Assembly: GCF_019352895.1 (NCBI RefSeq) | Contig: NZ_JAAAFX010000004.1 | Coordinates: 1,784,235 to 1,848,234 of the forward strand | Origin: Variovorax boronicumulans | GTDB taxonomy: Bacteria > Pseudomonadota > Gammaproteobacteria > Burkholderiales > Burkholderiaceae_C | Length of the DNA: 64,000 bases | Reading direction: 5' to 3' | Shown: positions 23,632 through 32,827 of the stretch, one piece after another | How positions within the stretch are numbered: the stretch's first letter is position 1 | Layout of the letters: every line of letters starts with the position of its first letter | Position numbers and translations under genes: made by a program | Notes under the pieces: model-generated | What the model was told of the DNA's origin: nothing | What the model saw: the letters and a program-made list of their open reading frames with translations, nothing else | The model's database searches: none

Positions 23632-25345
23632 AGAAGGGATGGATGTCGTAGGCAAGAAGACCTGCGGTATTGCTTGCAGCGACCAAACTGCCGCCGTGCA
23701 CCGCGGGTGGTTGATGGAAGGTCCCGGGGAGTCGCCCTTCCCAGACCTTGACCTCGCGTCGGGGGCAAAACACGGCCAGATGGCCTTGCGTGGAGAGGAC
23801 GACGATGTACGGGCCGCAGGCGACGGCCTGCCAGCAGCCGGGACTGCGCAATCGGCCCAGCCACCGCAGCACGCCGGTATGCAGATCGAAGGCACTGACA
23901 TGCCATTTGCCGTCCAGCACGATGACGGCATCGCCGACGACCAAGGGAAACTGGTGCCACAGGCCCTTGCCATATCGGGCGCGCCAGTGCAGCGCACCGC
24001 CGGCGACACTGCGGCATTCCAGGTAGCCGCGCTCGGTGGCAATAAGCAGGTACGCCCCGGCCTGGGTAGCACGTCCCCGCACGATCCCGTGTGTGCGCAC
24101 TTGCCACACCAGCGCTCCGTTTGTGGCGTCGACGGCCACGAGCGTCTGATCGTTGCACGGCGCAACGATCAACCTCTCTTCTGCGCAGAGCAGCGTGCTG
24201 CCGGGAGGCCACCAGGCATGGGCATGCCGCCACAAGAGTCGCCCCGTGTCCAGATCCAGGCATTGGAGATGGCCTTTGGGTTGGCCTCGATTCCACTGCT
24301 CGGTGTTGATCGTCACCGCCCGACGCACGGCATCGATCGACGGCGTGGCATGGATGCTCGAATCGATCTTGCGGCGCCAGATCACCTCACCCGTTGCGAC
24401 ATCGAGCCGCGTGACGGTCCCGTCGTAGCAGCCGAAGACCACGGTGCGGTCCACAACCTGCGGCAGTTGCACGATGCCCTTGGTCGGACGCTCCAGGCTC
24501 GGCGTCATCCACTCGATTTCCCCCGTCTTCAAGTCATGACGCCAGAGCTGGCTGCGATCGTCTGCGACGAGCACGCCGTCATCAACGATGACGGGCGCCG
24601 ACTTGGTCGGGTATTGCGCTGACTGATGCAGGTCGAAACGCCACCACCGCGGTCGATCGGCGATGAACGCAGGGGCTTCGCCGCGCATCAGCGGCGGCAC
24701 AGCGTCGTAGCAATCTCTCGACAGACCGATGTCGTGCCGGGTGAACAGAGAGACCACAGGCGCGCGCGAGATGGCGAGTTGCCTCGACCCCAAAGGCTCC
24801 CACATGTCGAAGAAAAGTGCGATCGCATGGACGTCCAACGTCACCTTTTCGGCCGAAAGCGCCTTCTGCACCAAGGGCCATGCAGAGCCCGATTTCATGA
24901 AGTCGTCGACAAAGACGGCACGCTTGCCTTCGGCCACACGGCGATTGCCTTCGACCCACCGCTTTTGATTGCGGTCCTTGCGCTGATCGCGCACCATCAG
25001 AATCTGCAGGTTTATGCCGTCATCCAGCGCTGCCGCCGCAATGCCATACAGCAGAGGGGTGGCACCGAAGCCAGGGCCCACCAGCACCTGCGGCTGAAAC
25101 GCGCGGATCAGTGCCCACATCAATGCGCCCGCCTGCCGGGCGTTGGCTCCATCCGTGAGCAATTCCCGAAAATCGAAACTCAGTCCGTCCTTGCCGAATC
25201 GCATTCCGGTGAGATAGATCTGGCGTCTGAGCCTTTCCCACTCAGCCTGGCACCGGAGCTGCCGTGGTAAGCCGGGCGGCCTTTGCCCCGCCAGTTGCGT
25301 CGTCGATGCAAGGTCGTGCAATTCATCGCTCCCTGAGGCTTTCAA
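23621..25345 (-). CDS. Phosphoribosyltransferase-like domain fused to a PQQ-type beta-propeller
   Basis: This is a 574-residue protein read from a TTG at 25345 with GAAGGCG in front; a second TTG at 25321 with AGGGAG in front is also possible. Residues about 60-220 look like a type I phosphoribosyltransferase. AVFVDDFMKSGSAW near 141-153 corresponds to the PRPP loop ('DD...TG.T'). From about 236 to the end, seven repeats with a G-x-x-x-W core (TGEIEW, TGEVIW, TGRLLW, NGALVW, GGALHW, TGVLRW, VKVW) mark a seven-bladed PQQ-like propeller. No signal peptide is seen, so a cytoplasmic location is likely, unusual for such propellers. The start overlaps the HlyD gene and the end overlaps the next gene. 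The fusion and its link to type I secretion are unfamiliar to me. Confidence 0.78.
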   Translation of the reverse strand: MKASGSDELHDLASTTQLAGQRPPGLPRQLRCQAEWERLRRQIYLTGMRFGKDGLSFDFRELLTDGANARQAGALMWALIRAFQPQVLVGPGFGATPLLYGIAAAALDDGINLQILMVRDQRKDRNQKRWVEGNRRVAEGKRAVFVDDFMKSGSAWPLVQKALSAEKVTLDVHAIALFFDMWEPLGSRQLAISRAPVVSLFTRHDIGLSRDCYDAVPPLMRGEAPAFIADRPRWWRFDLHQSAQYPTKSAPVIVDDGVLVADDRSQLWRHDLKTGEIEWMTPSLERPTKGIVQLPQVVDRTVVFGCYDGTVTRLDVATGEVIWRRKIDSSIHATPSIDAVRRAVTINTEQWNRGQPKGHLQCLDLDTGRLLWRHAHAWWPPGSTLLCAEERLIVAPCNDQTLVAVDATNGALVWQVRTHGIVRGRATQAGAYLLIATERGYLECRSVAGGALHWRARYGKGLWHQFPLVVGDAVIVLDGKWHVSAFDLHTGVLRWLGRLRSPGCWQAVACGPYIVVLSTQGHLAVFCPRREVKVWEGRLPGTFHQPPAVHGGSLVAASNTAGLLAYDIHPFYDN

Positions 25346-26792
25346 CGGTCGCCTTCTGTATCGGGCTCAGCAAGAACTCGATGACCCGCCGTTGTCCGGT
25401 CTTGATTTCTGCCGTCAGGTTCATGCCGGGGCTCAGCCTGATCTGTTTGCCATCCACATCGATGACGATCTTGTCCAAGCGCAGGACGACCGGGAAGATC
25501 GCCCCGCGCTTCTCGTCGTTGACCGCATCGGCCGTCACGGTCTGCACCCTCGCCTTCACCGTTCCGTAGCGCGTGAAGGTGAAGGTCTCCAGCTTGATCT
25601 CCGCCGCGTCGCTCACATGAACGAAGCCGATGTCCTTGTTGTCCAGCGTGACCTCGGCCGTCACGCGCGCGTCGTCCGGCACGATCACCATCAGGGGCTG
25701 GGCTTCGGTGACTACACCGCCCTCCGTGTGTATGGCGAGTTGCTGCACAGTGCCCTTCACCGGCGCGCTCAGCGTGGTGAGCTTTTCCCGGTAAAGGGCT
25801 TTAGCATGTTCCTGAGTGCCTTGCTGGCGCTTCAGATCGGCCGCGGCTTCCCGCTCCCGCAGGCTGTGCCTCGTCTCCGCCAGGTAGGCTGAACGCGTGT
25901 TCTCGCTCTCCCGCAGCGTCGCGTTGGCCTCGACCAGGCGGGCCTGCTGCGTGGCGAGGTCGCGCTCCAGTTCCACGCGCTCGCGCATCCGGTCCTGGCT
26001 CGCGTGGCTCGACATGAAGCCCTGGTCGGCCAGTTGCTTGAAGTCGGCTTCTCGCTGGCGGGCAATCGGCAGCGTCGTCTCCAGCTTGGCGACCATCTCG
26101 CGCACCGTGGCGATCTCCGCCTGCCGGCGTACGAGCTCGGCCGCGGACTTCGCCAGCTTGGCGGTGATGTCGCTCCACTCGGCGCTCAACTGGGTCTTCG
26201 CAGAGACGGCGTCTTCTTCCGTCCAGGTTTCAGGAACGAGTTTCGGGGGCAGGTCGGGTGTCTTGCCTCCGGCGCCGATGACGGTCGCGGTCAGCGCCTG
26301 CTGGAGCAGCCGCGCACGCAGCGCCTCGGACTGCGCCGACTTCAGCTGTTCGTCGACGTTGGTCTTGTCCGCCGTGGCGCCTGTGGGATCGAGTTCGACC
26401 AGGGCTTGCCCGGCTTCGACACGGTCGCCGTCCTTCACCAGCACGCGCTTCACCACGCTCACCTGCAGCGGCTGGATCACCTTGGTGCGCTCGCTGACCA
26501 CGATGCGCCCGGGCGCAACCGCCACGATGTCGACCTGGCCGAAGATGGACCACACGAGCGCGATGAAGAACAGGGCGATGAGCGCGAAGGCAAGGCGTCT
26601 CGGTGCGGGGTGGACAGGCGTGTCCTGCAGGCTCAGCGCTGCGGGCAGAAAGGCCGTCTCATCCGCGTGGCGGCTCGGACCGGCGAGTTCGTGGCGATGA
26701 CGCCAGGCGTCGCGGAAGATGGCGCCGTATCGCCCCAGCAGTTCCACAATCGGATGCCGGACATGGGGCGCGTTGGCGGCAACGTCGGTCAT
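25323..26792 (-). CDS. HlyD-family membrane fusion protein of a type I secretion system
   Basis: This 489-residue periplasmic adaptor is anchored by one N-terminal helix (RLAFALIALFFIALVW, about residues 66-82) after a cytoplasmic tail of some 60 residues. The barrel-sandwich/lipoyl halves are VAVAPGRIVVSERTKVIQPL...VKDGDRVEAGQALVELD and, at the far end, LSAPVKGTVQQLAIHTEGGVV. A long coiled-coil hairpin of about 200 residues lies between them. The ending segment GMNLTAEIKTGQRRVIEFLLSPI is typical of HlyD. The ATG at 26792 overlaps the ABC transporter stop as ATGA. The protein should bridge the ABC transporter to an outer membrane TolC-like channel, which is not encoded in the window. Confidence 0.95.
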   Translation of the reverse strand: MTDVAANAPHVRHPIVELLGRYGAIFRDAWRHRHELAGPSRHADETAFLPAALSLQDTPVHPAPRRLAFALIALFFIALVWSIFGQVDIVAVAPGRIVVSERTKVIQPLQVSVVKRVLVKDGDRVEAGQALVELDPTGATADKTNVDEQLKSAQSEALRARLLQQALTATVIGAGGKTPDLPPKLVPETWTEEDAVSAKTQLSAEWSDITAKLAKSAAELVRRQAEIATVREMVAKLETTLPIARQREADFKQLADQGFMSSHASQDRMRERVELERDLATQQARLVEANATLRESENTRSAYLAETRHSLREREAAADLKRQQGTQEHAKALYREKLTTLSAPVKGTVQQLAIHTEGGVVTEAQPLMVIVPDDARVTAEVTLDNKDIGFVHVSDAAEIKLETFTFTRYGTVKARVQTVTADAVNDEKRGAIFPVVLRLDKIVIDVDGKQIRLSPGMNLTAEIKTGQRRVIEFLLSPIQKATVESLRER

Positions 26793-29074
26793 ACGGCCGC
26801 TCCTTCGCTCGCGACCGACCCCATCGCGCCGCTGTTGCCCGCCGTGTCGCTCGGCCGCCCTCCGGCCTGCATTGCCCACAGGTGCGCATAGATGCCTTGG
26901 GGCCTCTGAAGCAGCGCCTCGTGCGTGCCGCCCTCGACGATGCGCCCCTTGTCCAACACGACGATGCGGTTCGCATGGCGCACTGCGCTCAGGCGGTGGG
27001 CAATGATGAACACCGTGCGGCCCCTGCAGATGTGGGCCATGTTGCGCTGGACGATGGCCTCGGACTCGTAGTCCAAGGCACTGGTCGCCTCGTCGAAGAT
27101 CAGGATGCGCGGCTGGGTGAACAAGGCCCGGGCGATGGCCACCCGCTGGCGCTGGCCTCCCGAAAGGCTGGCGCCCTGCTCGCCGACCATCGTGTCGTAG
27201 CCCTCGGGCAGTTCGCTGATGAATTCATGCGCGCCTGCGAGCTGGGCGGCGCGAATTACCGCCTCGATGGGGGCGGCCGGGTCGGCGATGGCAATGTTCT
27301 CGCGCACGCTGCGGTTGAACAGCAGGTTCTCCTGCAGCACCACGCCGACCTGGCGCCGAAGCTGGGCCGCGTCGATCAGGCTGATGTCGATGCCGTCGAC
27401 CAGCAATCTGCCCTGCTCCGGGCTGTACAAGCGCTGGATCAGTTTGGTCAGCGTGCTCTTGCCAGAGCCTGAGCGCCCAACGATGCCGATGACTTCGCCG
27501 GGGCTTACGTCCAGGCTCACGCCGTGCAGCACGGGCGTGGCCTCGGGACGGTAGCGAAAGCTCAGGTTGTCAAGGGTGACGCGGCCCGTCAGAGCGGGCA
27601 GCTGCGCCGCAGTGGTCGGTGGCACCTCGGTGCGGGTGTTGAGGATGTCGCCCAATCGCGCCATCGAGATACCGGTCTGCTGGAAATCAGTCCACAGCTG
27701 CGCCATGCGCATGATGGGCTGGGCCACACGCTGGGCGAACATGTTGAAAGCAACGAACTGGCCGACGGTGAGCTCGTTGTTCATCACCAGGTGGGCGCCA
27801 TACCAGAGGGCGGCGGCATTGACGAGCTTGCCGATGAGGTTGACACCCTCATGCGCCCAGCTCGCGATGTTCTGGGTCTTGAAGCTGGCCGAGACGTAGG
27901 CCGCGAGCTGGTGGTCCCACCGGCGCGCGAAGGCAGGCTCGAGTGCCGTGGCCTTGACAGTCTGGATGCCAGTGACGGTCTCGACCAGCATCGACTGGTT
28001 CTCCGCGCCGCGGGTGAATTTCTGGTCGAGCCGTCGGCGCAGCACGGGGACGACCGCCAGGCTCAGGCCGAAGTACAGCGGCAGACTGACCAGCACGATC
28101 AGCGTCAGCGGCACGCTGTAGAGCAACATGACGGCCACGAAGACGATGGAGAAGAGCACGTCCAGCAGCACGGTCAGCGCGTTGCCGGTCAGGAAGCTGC
28201 GGATATTCTCGAGTTCGCGCACGCGTGCGACCGAGTCCCCCACGCGGCGGGCCTGGAAGTAGGCCAGCGGCAGTTGAACCAGGTGACGGAACAGGCGCGC
28301 GCCGAGTTCCACGTCGATGCGGCTGGTGGTGTGGCTGAAGACATAGGTGCGCAGGCCGTTGAGCACGCTCTCGAAAACGACCACCACGACCAGACCGATG
28401 ACCAGCACGTCCAGCGTGGTGACGCCGCGGTGCACCAGCACCTTGTCCATCACAACCTGGAAGAACAGCGGGCTGACCAGTGCGAAGAGCTGCAGCGTGA
28501 AGCTGATGAGCAGCACCTCGCCCAGCAGGCGGCGGTACTTGACCAGGCTGGGGATGAACCAGGAGAAGTCGAACTTGGCGAGTTCACCGGCCCAACTGGC
28601 ACGGCTGGTGATGAGGATGAGTTCACCGGTCCAGCGCGCGGCGAAGGCCGCCAGCGGCTCGATCACCGGGCGGCCATTGTCGGAGGCCGGGTCTTGAAGC
28701 AGGACGCGTTGGGCGTCGCACTGGGCCAGCACGACCACATGTAGGGTGCCGTCGGGATTGCGAAGCAACGCAAGCGCGGGCAGCGGTGTCAGCGCCAGGC
28801 GTTCGACCGAGGTGCGGGAATGCTTGGCCTTGAGGCCCAATTCCCTTGCGGCGCGCAAAAGGACGGGCGTGTCGACGGCGTCGGAGGGTGACAGGCCCAG
28901 TTGGTGGGACAGGGTGGCGGGATCGGCGGCGATCTGGTGGAAGCGGGCGATAGTGCACAGCGACATCCATGCCGCTGAACCAGGCGGCACACACGGATCT
29001 CGCGGATCACTCGCCCCGCCACCGGCGTCCAAAAACGCCGTTGCCTCCAGCAAGCCAGTCTTCTCGACCTTCAT
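26789..29074 (-). CDS. HlyB-type ABC transporter/permease with C39-like domain
   Basis: This 761-residue inner membrane exporter uses the ATG at 29074, which follows GGGAGGGGAAGA. Residues about 30-150 are a peptidase C39-like domain: WMSLCTIARFHQIAADPATLSHQ aligns with the HlyB domain that binds RTX substrates. The Q...CG catalytic pattern of true C39 peptidases is absent, so it should not cleave leaders. About six transmembrane helices follow. The ATPase domain has GRSGSGKST (Walker A), [15 protein letters not shown] (signature) and RILIFDEATSALD (Walker B). This type exports proteins with a C-terminal, uncleaved signal, in agreement with the RTX protein at the end of the operon. Confidence 0.95.
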   Translation of the reverse strand: MKVEKTGLLEATAFLDAGGGASDPRDPCVPPGSAAWMSLCTIARFHQIAADPATLSHQLGLSPSDAVDTPVLLRAARELGLKAKHSRTSVERLALTPLPALALLRNPDGTLHVVVLAQCDAQRVLLQDPASDNGRPVIEPLAAFAARWTGELILITSRASWAGELAKFDFSWFIPSLVKYRRLLGEVLLISFTLQLFALVSPLFFQVVMDKVLVHRGVTTLDVLVIGLVVVVVFESVLNGLRTYVFSHTTSRIDVELGARLFRHLVQLPLAYFQARRVGDSVARVRELENIRSFLTGNALTVLLDVLFSIVFVAVMLLYSVPLTLIVLVSLPLYFGLSLAVVPVLRRRLDQKFTRGAENQSMLVETVTGIQTVKATALEPAFARRWDHQLAAYVSASFKTQNIASWAHEGVNLIGKLVNAAALWYGAHLVMNNELTVGQFVAFNMFAQRVAQPIMRMAQLWTDFQQTGISMARLGDILNTRTEVPPTTAAQLPALTGRVTLDNLSFRYRPEATPVLHGVSLDVSPGEVIGIVGRSGSGKSTLTKLIQRLYSPEQGRLLVDGIDISLIDAAQLRRQVGVVLQENLLFNRSVRENIAIADPAAPIEAVIRAAQLAGAHEFISELPEGYDTMVGEQGASLSGGQRQRVAIARALFTQPRILIFDEATSALDYESEAIVQRNMAHICRGRTVFIIAHRLSAVRHANRIVVLDKGRIVEGGTHEALLQRPQGIYAHLWAMQAGGRPSDTAGNSGAMGSVASEGAAV

Positions 29075-29156
29075 TCTTCCCCTCCCACCTTGAACTCTTC
29101 GTTTCAAGTGGGCGAAAGATAACCGCCCCCCGCGCGGTCGGGGGGTCAAAAACTCA

Positions 29157-29185
29157 AAAATATCCGATCGATGAACTGTTTACAA
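29157..29185 (-). promoter_or_regulatory. Candidate sigma-70 promoter of the secretion operon
   Basis: Read on the minus strand, TTGTAA (29180-29185) and TATTTT (29157-29162) are separated by 17 bases in the AT-rich part of the 269-bp gap before the ABC gene. Each hexamer matches consensus at four of six positions. Start of transcription would lie near 29150, giving a leader of about 75 bases with a short G/C hairpin (C6 at 29126 against G6 at 29140). The remainder of the gap, 29186-29343, holds no gene that I can see. Confidence 0.45.
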
Positions 29186-29343
29186 CGCAATGTCTTTTGC
29201 CGGCAATGAACGTCAAGAATAGTCTTCAGGCGGCCAGAAAAGAAAAAGTATCCCTTTCGCGATCTTGACGGTCGCTCAGACTGCCAATGTTTCCCTGCAA
29301 GAGAACACAGCGAAGCGAAATGAAGTTCGCGAGACAGGGCGGG

Positions 29344-31248
29344 CTAAATCTCTATCTTCGACCCCAGCTCCACCACCGCGTTGTTCGGCAGGTTCAGGAA
29401 GTTCGCCGCCCCGCTCGCGCTGTGGTGCATCTGCGCGAACAGCTTCTCGCGCCAGGGCGCCATGCCGCTGCCCAGCGTGGGGATCACGACGTCGCGCGAG
29501 AGGAAGTAGCTGGTGGTCATGGGCTCGAGCTGGCAGCCGCGCAGGCGCGCGTTCTCGAGTGCGCGCGGCAGGTCGATGTCGTTCTTGAAGCCGTAGTGCA
29601 CGATCACCTGCCAGCAGTGGTGGCCCAGCGGCTCCATCTCGATGCGCTTGTCCATCGGGATCCAGGGCACCTCGTGGTTGCGCACCGTGACGAACAGGTT
29701 CTGCTCGTGCAGCACCTTGTTGTGCTTGAGGTTGTGCAGCAGCGCGTTGGGCACGCTGCCGGGCTCGGCGTTGAGGAACACGGCCGTGCCCTCGACCCGC
29801 GCGGGCGGGCTCACGAAGACCGCGCCCAGGAAGCTGCGCAGGTCGATGGCGTCGGCGCGCTGGGTTTCGCCCATGAGCCGGCGGCCTTCCTTCCAGGTGA
29901 TCATGAGCGTGAAGACGGCCAGGCCGATCATCACGGTGAACCAGCCGCCCTGCGGCAGCTTGAGCAGGTTGGAGGCGAAGAAGGCGAAGTCGATCAGGAA
30001 GAAGATCGCGGTGGCGCCGATGCACAGCAGCAGCGGCAGCTTCCAGGCGAAGCGGATCACGAAGAAGGTCAGCACCGTGGTGATCAGCATGTCGGTCGTG
30101 ACCGCGATGCCGTAGGCCGCGGCCAGGTTGCTCGAATTGCGGAACATCACGACCGCCAGCACGATGCAGACGAACAGCGCCCAGTTGACGAAGGGAATGT
30201 AGATCTGGCCGGCCGAACGCGCACTGGTGTGCTCGATGCGCAGGCGCGGCAGGTAGCCCAGCTGGATCACCTGGCGCGTGACGCTGAAGGCGCCGGTCAG
30301 CATGGCCTGCGAGGCGATCACGGTGGCGGCCGTGGCCATCACCACCAGCGGCACCAGCGCCCATTCGGGCGCCATGCGGAAGAAGGGATTGGTGACCGCG
30401 CTCGGGTCGCCCAGCAGCAGCGCGCCCTGGCCGAAGTAGTTGAGCACCAGGCAGGGCATGACCACCGAGAACCAGGCGATGCGAATCGGCCGCTTGCCGA
30501 AGTGGCCCATGTCCGCATAGAGCGCCTCGGCGCCGGTCACGCACAGCACCACGGCGCCAAGCACGATGAAGCTGATGCCGGGGTTGTCCCAGACGAAGCG
30601 CACCATGTAGTGCGGGCTCACGGCCGCCAGGATCTCGGGGTGGGTGACGATCTGCGAGACGCCCAGCAGCGCCAGCACCAGGAACCAGGCCAGCGTGATC
30701 GGCCCGAAGAACTTGCCGATGCCCGTGGTGCCGCGCTTCTGCACCGCGAACAGGCAGAACAGCACGACCAGCGTGATCGGGATCACGTAGCCCTTGAAGT
30801 GCGGCGAGATCACCTCCAGGCCCTCGACCGCCGACAGCACCGAGATCGCCGGCGTGATCACGCCGTCGCCGTAGAACAGCGCGGTGCCGAAGATGCCGAC
30901 GGCCAGCAGGCCGTTGCGCAGCTTGGGCCGGTCGACCACGGCGCGCGAAGCCAGCGCCAACATCGCCACCAAGCCCCCCTCGCCCTCGTTGTCGGCGCGC
31001 AGCACCAGCACCACGTACTTGATGGAGACGATGACCGTCATCGTCCAGAAGATCATCGAGAGCATGCCGTACACGTTCTCGATCGTGAACGGCACATGGC
31101 CGTGCCCGAAGATTTCCTTGATGGCGTAGAGGACGCTGGTGCCGATATCGCCGTAGACGATGCCGATGGCACCGAGCACGAGCGCGGCGGAAGACGTTTT
31201 GGGAGCGGACACGAGGTCGATGGAACAGGCGAAGCGGTGTGAGATCAC
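29344..31248 (-). CDS. kup: Low-affinity potassium transporter Kup
   Basis: This 634-residue inner membrane K+/H+ symporter has about 12 membrane helices and a cytoplasmic C-terminal domain of about 180 residues. [21 protein letters not shown] is the invariant KUP start, and [18 protein letters not shown] the conserved third-helix region. The start is uncertain: GTG at 31248 has AGGAGG only a few bases away, and GTG at 31212 (VSAPKTSS) would give a shorter tail closer to the usual N-terminus. It lies between gshA and the secretion operon on the same strand. Confidence 0.95.
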   Translation of the reverse strand: MISHRFACSIDLVSAPKTSSAALVLGAIGIVYGDIGTSVLYAIKEIFGHGHVPFTIENVYGMLSMIFWTMTVIVSIKYVVLVLRADNEGEGGLVAMLALASRAVVDRPKLRNGLLAVGIFGTALFYGDGVITPAISVLSAVEGLEVISPHFKGYVIPITLVVLFCLFAVQKRGTTGIGKFFGPITLAWFLVLALLGVSQIVTHPEILAAVSPHYMVRFVWDNPGISFIVLGAVVLCVTGAEALYADMGHFGKRPIRIAWFSVVMPCLVLNYFGQGALLLGDPSAVTNPFFRMAPEWALVPLVVMATAATVIASQAMLTGAFSVTRQVIQLGYLPRLRIEHTSARSAGQIYIPFVNWALFVCIVLAVVMFRNSSNLAAAYGIAVTTDMLITTVLTFFVIRFAWKLPLLLCIGATAIFFLIDFAFFASNLLKLPQGGWFTVMIGLAVFTLMITWKEGRRLMGETQRADAIDLRSFLGAVFVSPPARVEGTAVFLNAEPGSVPNALLHNLKHNKVLHEQNLFVTVRNHEVPWIPMDKRIEMEPLGHHCWQVIVHYGFKNDIDLPRALENARLRGCQLEPMTTSYFLSRDVVIPTLGSGMAPWREKLFAQMHHSASGAANFLNLPNNAVVELGSKIEI

Positions 31249-31378
31249 ACCCCTCCTGGGACGACGGCGCCCGTCTGGCTGACGACCGCCACTCAACGCC
31301 GACCTGGTAATTCCGTTGCTGTGGGACCGCTATTCTGCCGTTGCCGCCGGTCCCCGCAAAGACACGGCGGCGCGGTCT

Positions 31379-32674
31379 TTACTCGTAGACCTCGGCGTCG
31401 GGGTCGGTCGCTTCGAGCTCGTAGCTGGCCGCCACCATGGCCAGGCGGCCGATCACGCCGTACATGTAGAAGCGATTCGGCGCGCTGGCGCCGGGCTTGG
31501 CGCCGGGCTGCGGCAGGTGTGCACTGTCGGAAAAAGCCAACGGAACGAAGCTGGCACCCGGCGACTTGAGGCTTTCGTCGCTGCCGCGGTCGGCATGCAC
31601 ACGGTAGAAACCGCCCACCACGTAGCGGTCCATCATGTAGACGACCGGTTCGGCCACGCCCTCGTGGACGCGCTCGTTGGTCAGCACGCCCTCCTGGATG
31701 ATCAGGTCCTCGAGCTCCTGGCCGGCCCGCCCCGGGCTGGTCCGGCTGTGGGCCTGCTGGCTGAGTTCCATCACTTCCTTGGCATCGCGCACCGTCATCA
31801 CGCTGGTGCCGCCCGGGCCGCTGTCGGCCTTGACGATCACGAAGGGCTTCTCGTTGATGCCGTATTCCTTGTACTTGCGGCGCACCTTGGTGAGCATCGC
31901 ATCGACATGGCTGGTGATCACGTCGACGCCCACGCCCTCGCCCAGGTTCACGCCCGCGGCGCGGCTGGACATCGGGTTGATCAGCCAGGGGTCGATGCCC
32001 AGCAGCTTGCCGAAGCGCTTGGACACCTCTTCATAGCTGCGGAAATGGTTGCTCTTGCGCCGCACCGACCAGCCGGCGTGCACCGGCGGCAGCAGGTACT
32101 GCTCGTGCAGGTCTTCCAGGATGCCCGGGGCGCCGGCCGACAGGTCGTTGTTCAGCAGGATGGTGCAGGGGTCGAAGTTCTTGATGCCCAGGCGGCGCTT
32201 GGTGCGCACCACGGGCTCGAGCGTGACCGTGTCGCCATTGGGCAGCTCGATGGTCTTGGGCGACTTGATCGCCGGGTCGATCGAACCCACGCGCACGTTG
32301 AGCCCGGCCATGTGGAAGATGCGCACCAATTGGGCGATGTTGGCCAGGTAGAAGGTGTTGCGCGAGTGGTTTTCCGGGATCACCAGCAGGTTGCGCGCTT
32401 CCGGACAGATCTTCTCGATCGCCGCCTGAGCCGCCTGCACCGCCAGCGGCAGCATCTGCTGCGTCAGGTTGTTCCAGCCGCCGGGGAACAGGTTGGTGTC
32501 CACCGGGGCCAGCTTGAAGCCCGCATTGCGGATGTCGACCGCGCTGTAGAAGGGCGGCGTGTGCTCCATCCATTCCAGCCGGAACCAGCGCTCGATGGCA
32601 GGAGTGGAGTCGAGAACGCGTTGTTCGAGTTCGTTGATGGGGCCGGTCAGGGCGGTGACGAGGTGGGGGACCAT
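31379..32674 (-). CDS. gshA: Glutamate-cysteine ligase (proteobacterial PF08886 type)
   Basis: This 431-residue cytoplasmic enzyme makes gamma-glutamylcysteine, the first step of glutathione synthesis. It belongs to the GshA group typical of beta-proteobacteria, unlike the E. coli enzyme. Conserved segments include APVDTNLFPGGWNNL, LVIPENHSRNTFYL, VKADSGPGGTSVMTVRDA and the C-terminal RFYMYGVIGRLAMVAASYE. The ATG at 32674 fits the family start (MVPHLVTALTGPI). It is followed by kup and preceded by the proA terminator. The partner gshB lies at 10200-11153. Confidence 0.95.
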   Translation of the reverse strand: MVPHLVTALTGPINELEQRVLDSTPAIERWFRLEWMEHTPPFYSAVDIRNAGFKLAPVDTNLFPGGWNNLTQQMLPLAVQAAQAAIEKICPEARNLLVIPENHSRNTFYLANIAQLVRIFHMAGLNVRVGSIDPAIKSPKTIELPNGDTVTLEPVVRTKRRLGIKNFDPCTILLNNDLSAGAPGILEDLHEQYLLPPVHAGWSVRRKSNHFRSYEEVSKRFGKLLGIDPWLINPMSSRAAGVNLGEGVGVDVITSHVDAMLTKVRRKYKEYGINEKPFVIVKADSGPGGTSVMTVRDAKEVMELSQQAHSRTSPGRAGQELEDLIIQEGVLTNERVHEGVAEPVVYMMDRYVVGGFYRVHADRGSDESLKSPGASFVPLAFSDSAHLPQPGAKPGASAPNRFYMYGVIGRLAMVAASYELEATDPDAEVYE

Positions 32675-32771
32675 GCGGCGGCCTTGTGTGCGTTCAGCGT
32701 AAAGGTGGAGTGGAATTGTAGGATTTGGGGCCACCCGGCCAGATGACAAGCCAAAAAAAGCGCTGCCAGAA

Positions 32772-32797
32772 ACGAAAAGCCCCCTGGGCAAGGGGGC
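32772..32797 (-). terminator. Intrinsic terminator after proA
   Basis: On the minus strand GCCCCC (32797-32792) pairs with GGGGGC (32784-32779) around a seven-base loop, and TTTTCGTTT follows. It lies 30 bp after the proA stop and separates proA from gshA. Confidence 0.8.
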
Positions 32798-32827
32798 GAT
32801 GCGATGCGGGCCGGCCGAGGGTGCGGC

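Noticed and set aside
25324..25326. ATG overlapping the HlyD stop (ATGA) as the start of the fusion protein
   Set aside because: It is out of frame with the phosphoribosyltransferase-propeller reading frame, which must start from TTG at 25345 or 25321.
28600..29074. Active C39 leader peptidase at the N-terminus of the ABC transporter
   Set aside because: The domain aligns with the HlyB C39-like domain, but the Q...CG catalytic arrangement is absent, and the RTX substrate has no double-glycine leader.
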